Position numbers and translations under genes: made by a program. The notes beneath the pieces are model-generated. The model made no database searches and was not told where the DNA came from. It saw nothing but the letters and a program-made list of their open reading frames with translations. Positions 1 to 7,884 of a stretch of 64,000 nucleotides of DNA are shown one piece after another. This DNA comes from Sporosarcina luteola. Its GTDB lineage: Bacteria > Bacillota > Bacilli > Bacillales_A > Planococcaceae. Numbering within the stretch: position 1 is the stretch's first letter; the number at the start of each line of letters is the position of its first letter. The stretch lies in assembly GCA_014204635.1 (NCBI GenBank), contig JACHLS010000013.1, forward strand, positions 1 to 64,000. Reading direction: 5' to 3'.

Positions 1-230
1 CTTTTTGGGATGTTTTGGTCGACTACCATTATACAAGACTTGGGGAGGTACTTCCTTTTTTATGTCTATAATCCCTTGGGAGACAAGGGTCTGGATTTAT
101 GAAATTCATTCATGTATTAAGAATATTTTGATGTAGATCACAATGCAGGCAAACAAGAACTTTTTACAATGAATAAAAGAAAATAAGGGCATACTTTGGG
201 CACAAAACGGATTGTTTCCCCGCAAATATT
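1..230. other. intergenic, no gene seen
   Basis: No open reading frame with a ribosome binding site and no convincing RNA gene was found on either strand in this left edge of the window. It lies downstream of the tRNA-Arg terminator. Confidence 0.5.
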
Positions 231-268
231 AAAAAGAAAAACCCCACAAACTTGTGTTTGTAAGGTTT
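231..268 (-). terminator. Rho-independent terminator of tRNA-Arg
   Basis: Inverted repeat with arms 239-251 and 256-268 and a 4-nt loop. Read on the minus strand, the stem (including two G-T wobbles) is followed by a T-rich tract (complement of 231-240). It lies 9 nt beyond the 3' end of the tRNA. Confidence 0.8.
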
Positions 269-276
269 CTACGTGA

Positions 277-349
277 CGTCCCAGGCAGGAATCGAACCTG
301 CGACCTACGGCTTAGGAGGCCGTCGCTCTATCCCCTGAGCTACTAGGAC
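277..349 (-). tRNA. tRNA-Arg (anticodon CCU)
   Basis: A 73-nt cloverleaf on the minus strand. The acceptor stem pairs GTCCTAG with CTGGGAC (one G-T), with discriminator G at 277. The anticodon arm is ACGGC-CTCCTAA-GCCGT, giving anticodon CCT, which reads AGG codons. The T arm carries the canonical GGTTCGATTCC. CCA is not encoded in the DNA. A terminator follows directly, so it is transcribed as a single-gene unit. Confidence 0.95.
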
Positions 350-815
350 ATGGTTATATTATATAGAAGCTATAGTTTCTAGACAACAGTAAAAATTATA
401 AAGGAACATAGCGACCAAAGCAAGCGAAGCAAACTGACTTACTATTACAATCTCTTCTTTTTTTTCGCATTCCTTTTAAATATAACGGTGGTAAATAGCC
501 GTTAGATTACAGAACCACATTGAAAATATAATTTAGGTATTTAGAAACCAATCCTCTTTTGACCTTCTTTGTCTCTATTAGTTAGTATTTTATATGAGGA
601 GCTATCCATGGGGATCACCAGCCCGAAATGTTGCCAGACATAATTAACAATCTACATTTATTTACTATTTGGTGGGAAGTACTTGTCTTAATGTACTTAT
701 GATGGGGCTTTTTATAATCCGTAATGAAAGGAAATCATGAATTACTGGTGGATAAGCATCCTTCTGCAGTACATACTAAATGGAGAGTAAAGAAACTTTG
801 AGGAGGTTTAGACAA
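350..815. other. intergenic, no clear gene
   Basis: About 460 nt between the tRNA and the small gene at 816. A 17-codon reading frame starting at ATG 737 has a weak AAAGGAAATC upstream and ends just before the ribosome binding site of the next gene. It could be a leader peptide but has no other support. Nothing else recognisable was seen. Confidence 0.4.
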
Positions 816-977
816 ATGACAGAACCCAAAAATAGCGATGCTAAAAAGAAGACAGATCCCAATACTTGGACAGCCTACGGCGATCCTTTAAAACACAATC
901 CATCCACTTCCAAGAAATCAGATTCCCCTATGCTTGAGAAGGCAAAACAAGATGGAAATAAAGTAAAAAATAAATAA
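816..977 (+). CDS. small hydrophilic protein, 53 aa, unknown
   Basis: A 53-residue, lysine-rich, low-complexity protein without a membrane segment, containing a central WTAYGDP segment. The start at ATG 816 is chosen because a strong GAGGAGG lies about 8 nt upstream. An in-frame ATG at 780 has no such site. Composition (Lys, Asp, Ser, Pro and Asn rich, almost no hydrophobic residues) suggests an intrinsically disordered cytosolic or spore-associated peptide, but that is inference only. A hairpin terminator follows at 1019. Family not recognised. Confidence 0.65.
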   Translation: MTEPKNSDAKKKTDPNTWTAYGDPLKHNPSTSKKSDSPMLEKAKQDGNKVKNK

Positions 978-1018
978 GTAAACCTTTTGACCGCCATAAA
1001 TTCTAGGCATTTGCGTGA

Positions 1019-1050
1019 AAAGCCGCTTCCTCATACCGAAGCGGCTTTGT
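1019..1050. terminator. Bidirectional terminator
   Basis: Perfect 10-bp arms (1020-1029 and 1038-1047) around an 8-nt loop, flanked by AAAA on the left and TTT on the right. It sits between the convergent small gene ending at 977 and the hydrolase ending at 1076. Confidence 0.8.
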
Positions 1051-1075
1051 TCTTCATTTCCACGTAAGCACTTGT

Positions 1076-1843
1076 TTATAGGGCAGTAGTAATGTCCTTT
1101 CCTTGAAAAAATGCTTCCACTAATGCGAGATATTGTTTTGTATGAACCAAACTCAATTCCCCATGGTTCATTCCCTCTGCTATATACAGCGTACTGTCAG
1201 GGATGGTTTCCTTTAACAAATGCGCTGAGTCTTTCATTAACTTAATTTCCTTAGAGCCGACAATGATCAACACATTCGCTTCTGTCTCCTGCACTCTCTT
1301 ATGTAAGTGGAAATTCCCGTTGCTGTATGTGATATTTAGCAGGGATTGCTTCGAGATCTTTTGACTATCTTCAAAGTACTTATCAAACAAGTCGTCCGAA
1401 ATATGCAAGGTCTTGGCTTGCATCTTCGCAAACCATTTCTGTTGAATCCAGTGGTAAGTCATTTTTTGTGTGAGCATCGAAAATTTAGTCAGTGTTTGAA
1501 TTGGTATGGCCAATCCGCTTTCGATGACTGCGTGCTGGGTAATTCCTTTCCTCCGGGATAGCACTTCGATGACAATCTGGGCGCCTAACGACAACCCGCA
1601 AATGGCAAAAACGCGGCCGTTGCAGTATGTATCAATATAATGAATCAACTGATTTGCTGAGTCCTCTATACTTTTGAACGTCGTCTCGCCGTCTTCTCCA
1701 TGTCCATCAATGATTGGCGTGACAACATAATAGATCTTCGCTAAGAAATCGACTTGTTTTTGTAAAGACCAATCGGCCAGTCCCCCTCCGTGCAACAGAA
1801 TAATCGTTTCCAACTCAGCATTGCCTGAAACGGTAAATTTCAT
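1076..1843 (-). CDS. alpha/beta hydrolase
   Basis: 255-residue cytosolic alpha/beta-hydrolase fold protein. The oxyanion-hole HGGG motif is at residues 18-21, the nucleophile elbow GLSLG places the catalytic Ser at 85, and a C-terminal GMNHGE segment near residue 226 supplies the His. Substrate cannot be told from sequence; the family includes esterases, lipases and C-C hydrolases. It lies 10 nt downstream of a TetR-family gene on the same strand and is probably co-transcribed with it from the doubly operator-flanked promoter at 2503-2552. It is therefore likely an effector-inducible ester or xenobiotic hydrolase. Start ATG at 1843. Confidence 0.85.
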   Translation of the reverse strand: MKFTVSGNAELETIILLHGGGLADWSLQKQVDFLAKIYYVVTPIIDGHGEDGETTFKSIEDSANQLIHYIDTYCNGRVFAICGLSLGAQIVIEVLSRRKGITQHAVIESGLAIPIQTLTKFSMLTQKMTYHWIQQKWFAKMQAKTLHISDDLFDKYFEDSQKISKQSLLNITYSNGNFHLHKRVQETEANVLIIVGSKEIKLMKDSAHLLKETIPDSTLYIAEGMNHGELSLVHTKQYLALVEAFFQGKDITTAL

Positions 1844-1853
1844 GTTCTTCCCC

Positions 1854-2489
1854 CTAGCAGTATTCTTTCTTATAGAATAACTTTTTCACATTATCCAAGG
1901 ATGTGGCATCTCGTTTGAAATAAAAGTCCCAGTCCACTGAAGCCAGATCGTCTCCCACTTCCTTCATCAAATCAGCTTCGTAACCACTTAGCAGCCATTT
2001 TATATAAGTAAACACTTCACTGAGCTCCATATCTTCCCGAAACATGTCCATATCCAAGTTCGAATGGAGTTTCTCCGAAATGTCCATTTCAAGCTTTGTG
2101 AGCCGCTGCTCCAGTTCCACCGGGAGCTCCATCTCATTCCTAAATTGATAATAGTAACCGGAAAGAAAACCGAAAAGATAAGGATTCTCTTGATAAATGG
2201 ATCGTTTCAAGGTTCGTTGCTGTTGATATCTTTCAAAGAAGTCCCTCCTGTCTGAATCAATTTGGTCAACGTAATGTTCCATCATATAACCGATCGCATA
2301 ATCAAAAAGGAAATTTAGCAATTCCTGTTTGTTTTGAAAATAATAAAAGAGCAACCCTTTAGAAATCCCCGCCCGTTTGACTATCCGATTTGTCGATGCA
2401 TTCGAATAACCATACGTAGAAAATTCCTCTAGTGCTGAATTGATAATCTTTTGCTGCTTTTCCAAATCAATGTCCGAAAAGTTATTCAT
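1854..2489 (-). CDS. TetR/AcrR-family repressor
   Basis: 211 residues from the preferred start ATG at 2489, which has an AGGGGCGG ribosome binding site; a longer in-frame extension would run through the promoter. The N-terminal helix-turn-helix is clear: ALEEFSTYGYSNASTNRIV is followed by AGISKGLLFYYFQNKQELL, the hallmark TetR DNA-binding segment ending in YYF. The C-terminal ligand-binding domain is divergent. Two perfect palindromes overlapping its own promoter (2503-2519 and 2536-2552) indicate autorepression and control of the downstream alpha/beta hydrolase. Confidence 0.92.
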   Translation of the reverse strand: MNNFSDIDLEKQQKIINSALEEFSTYGYSNASTNRIVKRAGISKGLLFYYFQNKQELLNFLFDYAIGYMMEHYVDQIDSDRRDFFERYQQQRTLKRSIYQENPYLFGFLSGYYYQFRNEMELPVELEQRLTKLEMDISEKLHSNLDMDMFREDMELSEVFTYIKWLLSGYEADLMKEVGDDLASVDWDFYFKRDATSLDNVKKLFYKKEYC

Positions 2490-2502
2490 GTAACCGCCCC
2501 TT

Positions 2503-2552
2503 TTGACCATACTGGTCAATTTAATAATACAGCATTTGACCAGCGTGGTCAA
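2503..2552 (-). promoter_or_regulatory. Autoregulated promoter with twin TetR operators
   Basis: Two perfect palindromes, TTGACCA-N3-TGGTCAA, lie at 2503-2519 and 2536-2552 with centres 33 bp apart. A sigma-A-like promoter reads on the minus strand: -35 TTGACC is the outer part of the 2536-2552 operator (complement of 2547-2552), then a 17-nt spacer, then -10 TATTAT (complement of 2524-2529). One operator thus covers the -35 and the other lies just downstream of the -10, an arrangement that would block RNA polymerase. Confidence 0.88.
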
Positions 2553-2638
2553 ATAAGAGTGAAAAGAAAAGATGGCGTAGCACATTCCCCTCCATCTTTA
2601 AAAAAGTTACTATTAAATTTTTATATTTCCCCAGTTGC

Positions 2639-3088
2639 CTATTGTATAAAGCCGAATAATTTCACATCAACTTCATCCACATCACCGATATCCTCTTTAA
2701 CATCCCAAAGGATAATTTCTGAGGTCTCCGCATTCTCTAGAAATGGTTGTAATTGATCGATTTCCGCATAATAGACGGGATTGTATTTTATTGTTTCGTT
2801 TTTCACGTTTCTCACTTTCATCAACCCTTTAAAGGTCATCTCAGTAACCTTTTGGCCAGTTTCTTCGTGTAATTCCCGGATCGCACATTCCTTAGATGTT
2901 TCGTGTTCTTCTCTCCCGCCTGCCGGAATCTCCCATTGTGCTCTCCATGTGTTAAAGCACATCAAATATTTCCCCAAACATCTGACTACTGCATAGGAAC
3001 CTGCTATCGGATGGTATTGCTGCATGTCATCTTCCTTTAGGGATATGAATTCCATCCATTCAAAGCCATGGTTCTTTGTTTGCACCAT
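2639..3088 (-). CDS. Nudix hydrolase
   Basis: 149-residue Nudix-fold enzyme that hydrolyses a nucleoside diphosphate linked to another moiety; substrate not assignable. The Nudix box runs from GGREEHETSKECAIRELHEE through TGQ at about residues 57-79, with the metal-binding REXXEE glutamates intact. An aromatic WEIPAGG precedes the box as usual. It is the first of several minus-strand genes spaced 20-40 nt apart (2639 to 4984) that may be read together. Confidence 0.88.
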   Translation of the reverse strand: MVQTKNHGFEWMEFISLKEDDMQQYHPIAGSYAVVRCLGKYLMCFNTWRAQWEIPAGGREEHETSKECAIRELHEETGQKVTEMTFKGLMKVRNVKNETIKYNPVYYAEIDQLQPFLENAETSEIILWDVKEDIGDVDEVDVKLFGFIQ

Positions 3089-3109
3089 TTGTCTACACCC
3101 CCAACTGTT

Positions 3110-3757
3110 TCATATATCCAGCGCCGCAAATTCGCTGTTCACCATTTCCAAATAATCCGTAATACAGTCTACTATGAGATCTTTCTCTTGAATATAAAGC
3201 GAAAACTGAGGTGTGTACCGTTCGATAAAGGCTGCATTGAATAATTTCAAGTCTGCTTCGATTGCCTGTATTGCCTTACGAAACTGCTCAGGTTTCTTTA
3301 CCATTTCAACCGTTTCCCCTACTAGATAGACTTCACCGTCCCTTTCATATCCTTTAAATGTCCTCTTATCTTCATTAACATCTAATAAACCGATTGTCAC
3401 GCAATCTAGATCTGCCGTTTCTAAACGGTATTGTTTGGCACTAAGAATGGTCACTTCGACAAGGAAGTCCCCGGCTGCTGCCTGGACTCCCCGCCCTTCT
3501 TTAGACTTTGTGACCACCTCGAACCCCTTATCATCAAAATAGGATGTGAAATCGCAAAACAAATTCTTTTCAACCTTCTCTGCTTCCCGTGCATAAATAG
3601 GAGAAGCCTCCAAACGGTCGTTGATGTCTTGTAATTCCTTCATTTTACGTTGTAGTACGTTCTGTAGCTCTTCCATTCCCCATGATGCTGCTTTGTTTCG
3701 GACCACGTTTTCAAATAAACCCACTGACTCAAACTCCTTTCCCCGCTGTGTGTTCAT
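3110..3757 (-). CDS. hypothetical protein, 215 aa
   Basis: A soluble mixed alpha/beta protein with no signal peptide or membrane segment. An N-terminal helical stretch (about residues 25-65, Glu/Lys rich) looks like a short coiled coil. It is followed by a beta-rich core and a C-terminal helical part. I do not recognise the family and see no catalytic motif. The gene lies 21 nt upstream of the Nudix gene and 12 nt downstream of the PaiB-like gene on the same strand, suggesting co-transcription. Confidence 0.7.
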   Translation of the reverse strand: MNTQRGKEFESVGLFENVVRNKAASWGMEELQNVLQRKMKELQDINDRLEASPIYAREAEKVEKNLFCDFTSYFDDKGFEVVTKSKEGRGVQAAAGDFLVEVTILSAKQYRLETADLDCVTIGLLDVNEDKRTFKGYERDGEVYLVGETVEMVKKPEQFRKAIQAIEADLKLFNAAFIERYTPQFSLYIQEKDLIVDCITDYLEMVNSEFAALDI

Positions 3758-3769
3758 TCCTATATCATG

Positions 3770-4390
3770 TCACTTATTATCAAGTCGGTTCGCCATCACT
3801 TCCGCCATTTGATGACTGTGCTCGTCTTTTTCAACACGTAAATTTTCAATGATTGCCTCATAATCTCGGTCATTGCGATTTTGGCTCAATTTATATGCCG
3901 CTTGGACTTCTTTCACCTTGATCTTGAAACCGACAATTCCTCTGAGTTCCTTTTCAAGCAGGTCCTGAGAAAGGGTACCCCATAAAACCCCTTGAGGGCG
4001 ATGACCTTCGTATTTTTCCAATAATCGTTCTAAATCGTGAATCAGCTCTTCTTGGGATAAAATGGTTGGCTCGCCATACAGATGTACAGCTTGATAATTC
4101 CAAGTCGGCACATTCTCTTGTTCATACCAAGATGACGATATATAGGAATGAGGTCCTTGGATGATCAGAAGAATTTCTTCGCTGGCTTGAAGTGTCTTCC
4201 ACTGAGGATTGCCATAAGCCATATGTCCGGTAACGACATATTCCTCGCTCTCTTGTTGAAAAAGGATTGGCAGATGAGTCGCGATCGGTCTGCCATCTTT
4301 TGTAGAGACAAGGATTGCAAATGAATTCTTGCTGATGAAATCTTTTATTTCCTCCATATCAGTTACTTTATAGTATTTTGGTGTGTACAT
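3770..4390 (-). CDS. paiB: PaiB-like FMN-binding protein
   Basis: 206 residues from ATG 4390, which has GGAGAG upstream; a start 21 nt further upstream lacks a good site. Characteristic PaiB-family segments are an N-terminal MYTPKYYKVTD, then TKDGRPIATHLPI, GHMAYGNPQWK and HSYISSSWY-N-WNYQAVH. This is a split-barrel flavin-binding fold. The B. subtilis relative is described as a negative regulator of protease production and sporulation genes and lies beside paiA, an acetyltransferase. No paiA neighbour is present here, so the regulatory role is family knowledge rather than something the context shows. Confidence 0.88.
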   Translation of the reverse strand: MYTPKYYKVTDMEEIKDFISKNSFAILVSTKDGRPIATHLPILFQQESEEYVVTGHMAYGNPQWKTLQASEEILLIIQGPHSYISSSWYEQENVPTWNYQAVHLYGEPTILSQEELIHDLERLLEKYEGHRPQGVLWGTLSQDLLEKELRGIVGFKIKVKEVQAAYKLSQNRNDRDYEAIIENLRVEKDEHSHQMAEVMANRLDNK

Positions 4391-4426
4391 GTTGTTCTCT
4401 CCATTCGGCATCCTTTTGGTAAACTT

Positions 4427-4984
4427 CTATCTTACTGGGCGCCACTTTATTTCATTCAATTCATAAGAACTTTCATATCCATAGTAGTAAATTTCCTCAC
4501 CTTTGTCATTGAGAGCTTTTGCATTCAAATGATCTATTTGCTTTGCGTATGGTAACTGGAAATGAACAATATCTCCTTGTGTCACTTTCTTTTGCACAAT
4601 TTCATTGTCTGTTTCAATTTGAATGGAATCAACATCGGTATCATCATTTTTGACAATGAATAACGTGCCTTGCCACTTGTCATCCTTAAAACTCATGCCG
4701 CCAATTGTTTGGACTTTGTCCTGGCTGGTTGCAACCCAAGTTGAGGCATTACTCGTATAACCGAATAATCTCCTTGCAACTCGCACTGTTCGGTATTCTT
4801 CTTTCTTGTTATTTTGGAATAAATAATATTTCCCATTCGGATCTTCGAAAACATCAATCAACTTCGCACTCTTTAATTCTTTATCATTTGAATGAGCGGC
4901 AGCCAGCGGAGTCAATCGGTAGCCACTGACATAATAAATAACAGATAAAATGACGATAATTGTAATAATATACTCTCTTCTCAT
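4427..4984 (-). CDS. membrane-anchored hypothetical protein
   Basis: 185 residues from ATG 4984. AAAGGGA lies 6 nt upstream of this ATG, while the ATG two codons earlier would be too close. A single N-terminal hydrophobic segment (about residues 4-20) preceded by Arg-Arg-Glu suggests an uncleaved anchor or signal peptide. The rest is a predicted extracytoplasmic beta-rich domain with many Tyr and Lys. No family recognised. Same strand and close spacing as the PaiB-like gene (36 nt). Confidence 0.65.
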   Translation of the reverse strand: MRREYIITIIVILSVIYYVSGYRLTPLAAAHSNDKELKSAKLIDVFEDPNGKYYLFQNNKKEEYRTVRVARRLFGYTSNASTWVATSQDKVQTIGGMSFKDDKWQGTLFIVKNDDTDVDSIQIETDNEIVQKKVTQGDIVHFQLPYAKQIDHLNAKALNDKGEEIYYYGYESSYELNEIKWRPVR

Positions 4985-5141
4985 GATCATTCCCTTTCTT
5001 ATCCAACGGAATCAGTTCTACTATAATTACTTTCTATTCAAACATATTTCACTTAGGTTTCCTACTAATGAAAACAGTTAGGTATGAACTTTAGACTTTA
5101 ACTCACAATAATAACGAGATCATATAAGGAGACGGTTTACA

Positions 5142-5315
5142 ATGACAGATAAGGAACAACGCCGCAATTTAACAAAACAAAAACAACTGCGTCTAAAAAG
5201 CTACGAAGAATTCTCCCATGAATACGATACGCTGGGGGATTATCGAAACGCCATGATCGAATCATACCATGAGATGAAAAAAGCCGAGGAGCAACGGGAA
5301 CGGGAAGAATCATAA
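5142..5315 (+). CDS. small charged helical protein, 57 aa
   Basis: Starts with ATG 5142 behind an AAGGAGA site and ends TAA 5313-5315. The protein is about half charged residues (Lys, Arg, Glu, Gln), ends in a Glu/Arg-rich helix, and has no hydrophobic segment. It carries SYEEFSHEYDTLGDYRNAM-like amphipathic sequence. Family not recognised. It lies 61 nt upstream of the MBL-fold hydrolase and may share its transcript. Confidence 0.6.
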   Translation: MTDKEQRRNLTKQKQLRLKSYEEFSHEYDTLGDYRNAMIESYHEMKKAEEQREREES

Positions 5316-5376
5316 CATGTTACCTTCATTTAAAAAGGGGTATAGAGCGATAAACGATAAATAGGAGGATGAAACA

Positions 5377-6228
5377 ATGGAAAGAAGCTCTTCTACTGAA
5401 AGATTTCAACCATTAACCTCCGTTTCCAGCGGAGATGGCTACGAAGTGACGCCTGATCTATATTGTCTGACCATTCAAATTGTCAACGTAGTTTTCTATG
5501 GACATGCAGGCGGAGGCAACGACTGGGTGCTAATTGATGCAGGCATGCCGAAATCAGGAGACGCCATCAGAGAAGCTGCCGAGAGACGGTTTGGTGTCAA
5601 TAATCCGCCGAAGGCAATCATTTTGACACATGGCCACTTTGATCATATTGGGGGACTCATTGACCTGTTAGAGGTTTGGGACGTTCCTGTCTATGCACAT
5701 ACATTGGAGATTCCTTATTTGACTGGGAGAAAGGATTATCCGAAACCTGATACGTCAGTTGAGGGTGGCATGATAGCAAAAATGTCTTTCATGTTTCCAC
5801 ATGAAAGCATTGATATCGGCCATAAAGTTCATCCTCTGGCTCAAGATCATACTGTTCCTTTCATGCCCGGTTGGAAATGGATTCACACACCTGGACATTC
5901 GGAAGGACATATTTCACTTTTCCGAGCAGATGATCATGCCATGATTGTCGGAGATGCCTTTGTCACAGTCCGTCAAGATGCTCTTTACAAAGTGATTACG
6001 CAGGAAAAGGAATTAAGCGGTCCGCCGCGGTATTTGACGACGGACTGGGAGAAATCAGAGCAATCCGTTGAAATACTGCAAGCTTTGGACCCGCACTTTG
6101 CCATAACCGGCCATGGCGTTCCTGTGGAAGGCAAATGGCTGAAAGAAAATTTAACGGAGCTTGCAACACACTTTCGCTCGAGAGCCGTGCCGGATCATGG
6201 AAAATTCGTGGAAGACGAATCACAATAA
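5377..6228 (+). CDS. MBL-fold metallo-hydrolase
   Basis: 283-residue metallo-beta-lactamase superfamily hydrolase. Zinc ligands are visible: HGHFDH at residues 85-90, His in HTPGHSEGH, Asp in IVGDAF and His in ITGHGVPV. The ribosome binding site is AGGAGG, 7-8 nt before ATG. The substrate is not predictable; members include lactonases, glyoxalase II and quorum-quenching enzymes. The stop codon lies within a few nucleotides of where a convergent DUF3784 gene loses its 3' part (see 5996-6457), pointing to a recombination junction just past this gene. Confidence 0.9.
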   Translation: MERSSSTERFQPLTSVSSGDGYEVTPDLYCLTIQIVNVVFYGHAGGGNDWVLIDAGMPKSGDAIREAAERRFGVNNPPKAIILTHGHFDHIGGLIDLLEVWDVPVYAHTLEIPYLTGRKDYPKPDTSVEGGMIAKMSFMFPHESIDIGHKVHPLAQDHTVPFMPGWKWIHTPGHSEGHISLFRADDHAMIVGDAFVTVRQDALYKVITQEKELSGPPRYLTTDWEKSEQSVEILQALDPHFAITGHGVPVEGKWLKENLTELATHFRSRAVPDHGKFVEDESQ

Positions 6229-6457
6229 GTAAAGCTGGATTCCGGAGGATTTCACTTACACCGGCCATCACGATGCAAATACAGACGCCATACATCACTT
6301 TACCCATAAACTTGCATAATGCGATTTCATTGTAATCAGCTTTGTCTTTATCAGACATCGTATTATAACTAGCTAGGAGCGCTGCCCCTTTTCCTTTTGA
6401 AAGTACGACACCGAAGACAAGGAAAGGAACCGAAATAAAAAGTAAAGCCAGTCCCAA
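5996..6457 (-). pseudogene. 3'-truncated DUF3784-like membrane protein
   Basis: The reading frame begins at TTG 6457 with a GGAAAG site upstream. Its first 75 or so residues look like a DUF3784 small membrane protein: a transmembrane helix, then KGKGAALLASYNTMSDKDKA, then ALCKFMGKVMYGVCICIVMAG. The homology-like part stops at about 6235, inside the second predicted helix. From there the frame simply runs antisense to the MBL-fold gene (5996-6230) and encodes an arginine/proline-rich tail unlike the family. The native second and third membrane helices are missing, so I call it a remnant. Confidence 0.6.
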
Positions 6458-6525
6458 AACAGCTCACTTTCCTTTCCAAAAAAGTTTCTTCTATAGAATA
6501 TACGTTGTGTCTGGGTTTTAGTTTC

Positions 6526-6573
6526 AAAAAGAAAGAACGAAGAAGAATGAACTCCTTCGTTCTTTCTTTTTTT
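6526..6573. terminator. Bidirectional terminator
   Basis: AAAGAACGAAG-type left arm (6531-6543) pairs with CTTCGTTCTTT on the right (555-565 of the same kb), with A-rich flank on the left and T-rich flank on the right. It serves the Yip1-family gene on the minus strand. Confidence 0.75.
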
Positions 6574-6590
6574 GTGGTTACATTTCCAAA

Positions 6591-7232
6591 TCACACAACG
6601 AATATAAGAGCAATTATGAATACAACAAAAATCAGGAAAAGAAACAGGATGACTGTTGGAATGATAATGGTTAAAAAAGCTTTCCATACTGGAAAACGAT
6701 GTGCTTCTGCTACACCAAACAACAGTGCGATGAATCCCCATACTACAATGACAAATGACAGGAAGCTCGAAATCATCAGCCACAAAACAGTAGCTATGCC
6801 TCCATCTACGTAGTCGGTGAAGAGAGAACTGCCTAAAATCAACAAATCCGGAATCCAGACAACGGCACCGATAATATAGATGATATTGACAATGCCGTAT
6901 GTAATTCGCAAGTCTTTATAAGTGCCGGTACCCCCTAACCATTTGCCGAAAATATAGGCTATTCCTGACCCGATCCACCAAAAGAGGATTCCAAAAAGCG
7001 GACCCGCAACTAATGCAATTAGAAAGATAAAAGGCGTAGCAATTTTATCTCCTAGATTTTTAGCAACCGCACGATCCAACACGTCGAAGATACCAACGAT
7101 GGCGACTAGCATCGTGATGAATCCCATTGGTATGTTCTCAATCGCATATCGAATTGTCTCCTTGGGCCGGACCCAAATTGCAAGCCACGGATTCAACTTC
7201 TCAGGCGCGGCTTGATGATGTTCACTGTTCAT
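6591..7232 (-). CDS. Yip1-family integral membrane protein
   Basis: 213 residues from ATG 7232 with GGAGG 6 nt upstream. A short hydrophilic N-terminus (with NPWLAIWVRPKETIRY, the usual start of bacterial Yip1 domains) is followed by five predicted transmembrane helices. The third is preceded by the conserved glycine-rich IFGKWLGGTGTYKDLR loop. The function of bacterial YIP1 proteins is not established. It is monocistronic, with its own terminator at 6526-6573. Confidence 0.85.
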   Translation of the reverse strand: MNSEHHQAAPEKLNPWLAIWVRPKETIRYAIENIPMGFITMLVAIVGIFDVLDRAVAKNLGDKIATPFIFLIALVAGPLFGILFWWIGSGIAYIFGKWLGGTGTYKDLRITYGIVNIIYIIGAVVWIPDLLILGSSLFTDYVDGGIATVLWLMISSFLSFVIVVWGFIALLFGVAEAHRFPVWKAFLTIIIPTVILFLFLIFVVFIIALIFVV

Positions 7233-7354
7233 GATGATCCTCCATTTCCTATGTATTGCCATCACTATACGTCCTTGCTGCAGGATTGTTTCATTCTTTC
7301 GTAAAAAAGGGCCGAATGATAGAAAAAGAGAATGACATGCAGTTCTTTGGAATC

Positions 7355-7379
7355 AAAAAAGAGGAGGATTACTCCTCCC
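7355..7379 (-). terminator. Terminator of the fdhF operon
   Basis: GAGGAG (361-366 of the kb) pairs with CTCCTC (372-377) and reads on the minus strand into a TTTTTTG tract, 17 nt after the stop codon of the DUF1641 gene. Confidence 0.75.
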
Positions 7380-7395
7380 TTCCCACCATCCCGAG

Positions 7396-7878
7396 TTAAT
7401 CCCGATTCAATTCCTTTCCCATTCCTTTTAAGAAATTCAGAGAAAATTTCACCGCTTCATTAATCTCCGGATCATTCAAGGCGGTTAGCATTTGGAACAT
7501 GCTTACCTTTGACTCATTCCCTCTATATAATTCCGCTTCTGTCAGGCCGCTTTGGACACTCGCAGCCAGTTTAGCAGATGTTGCCGGATTGATGGACGAT
7601 AGCATGCCCGCTGCATTGGTTAGATGGTTGATCATGTTGGTGACCGGCTCGCGTGATGCTTGTGATACGGCTATGCCAGCCAGCTTCTCTCTGGCCTCTG
7701 CCATTGCTTTTAACGCATCTAATATCCCTGCCTCGTTTAATTCACTTGTGATAGCGAGTATCTTTTTGACGGCTTGCTCCTGTTCCGTTAGCAAAGATTG
7801 CAATTCATGTAACTTCGCTTCTTGAATTTCTTCCTTGGTCTGTTTCCTTCGTGTAATGGTCGTAATCGGCGCAGCCAT
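7396..7878 (-). CDS. DUF1641 protein, FdhF partner
   Basis: 160-residue, mostly helical soluble protein of the DUF1641 family (B. subtilis YjgD/YrhD type). It is recognisable from its position just after the formate dehydrogenase large subunit and from the C-terminal segment INEAVKFSLNFLKGMGKEL. A central Ala/Met/Asn-rich helical stretch precedes it. In B. subtilis the homologues are encoded next to YjgC/YrhE, and they are thought to be an accessory or second subunit of that enzyme. Six nucleotides separate it from fdhF, so translation is likely coupled. Confidence 0.85.
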   Translation of the reverse strand: MAAPITTITRRKQTKEEIQEAKLHELQSLLTEQEQAVKKILAITSELNEAGILDALKAMAEAREKLAGIAVSQASREPVTNMINHLTNAAGMLSSINPATSAKLAASVQSGLTEAELYRGNESKVSMFQMLTALNDPEINEAVKFSLNFLKGMGKELNRD

Positions 7879-7884
7879 CCATCC

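Noticed and set aside
737..790. 17-codon frame (MNYWWIS...) ending just before the gene at 816
   Set aside because: Weak ribosome binding site and no repeated codons or structure that would support a leader peptide.
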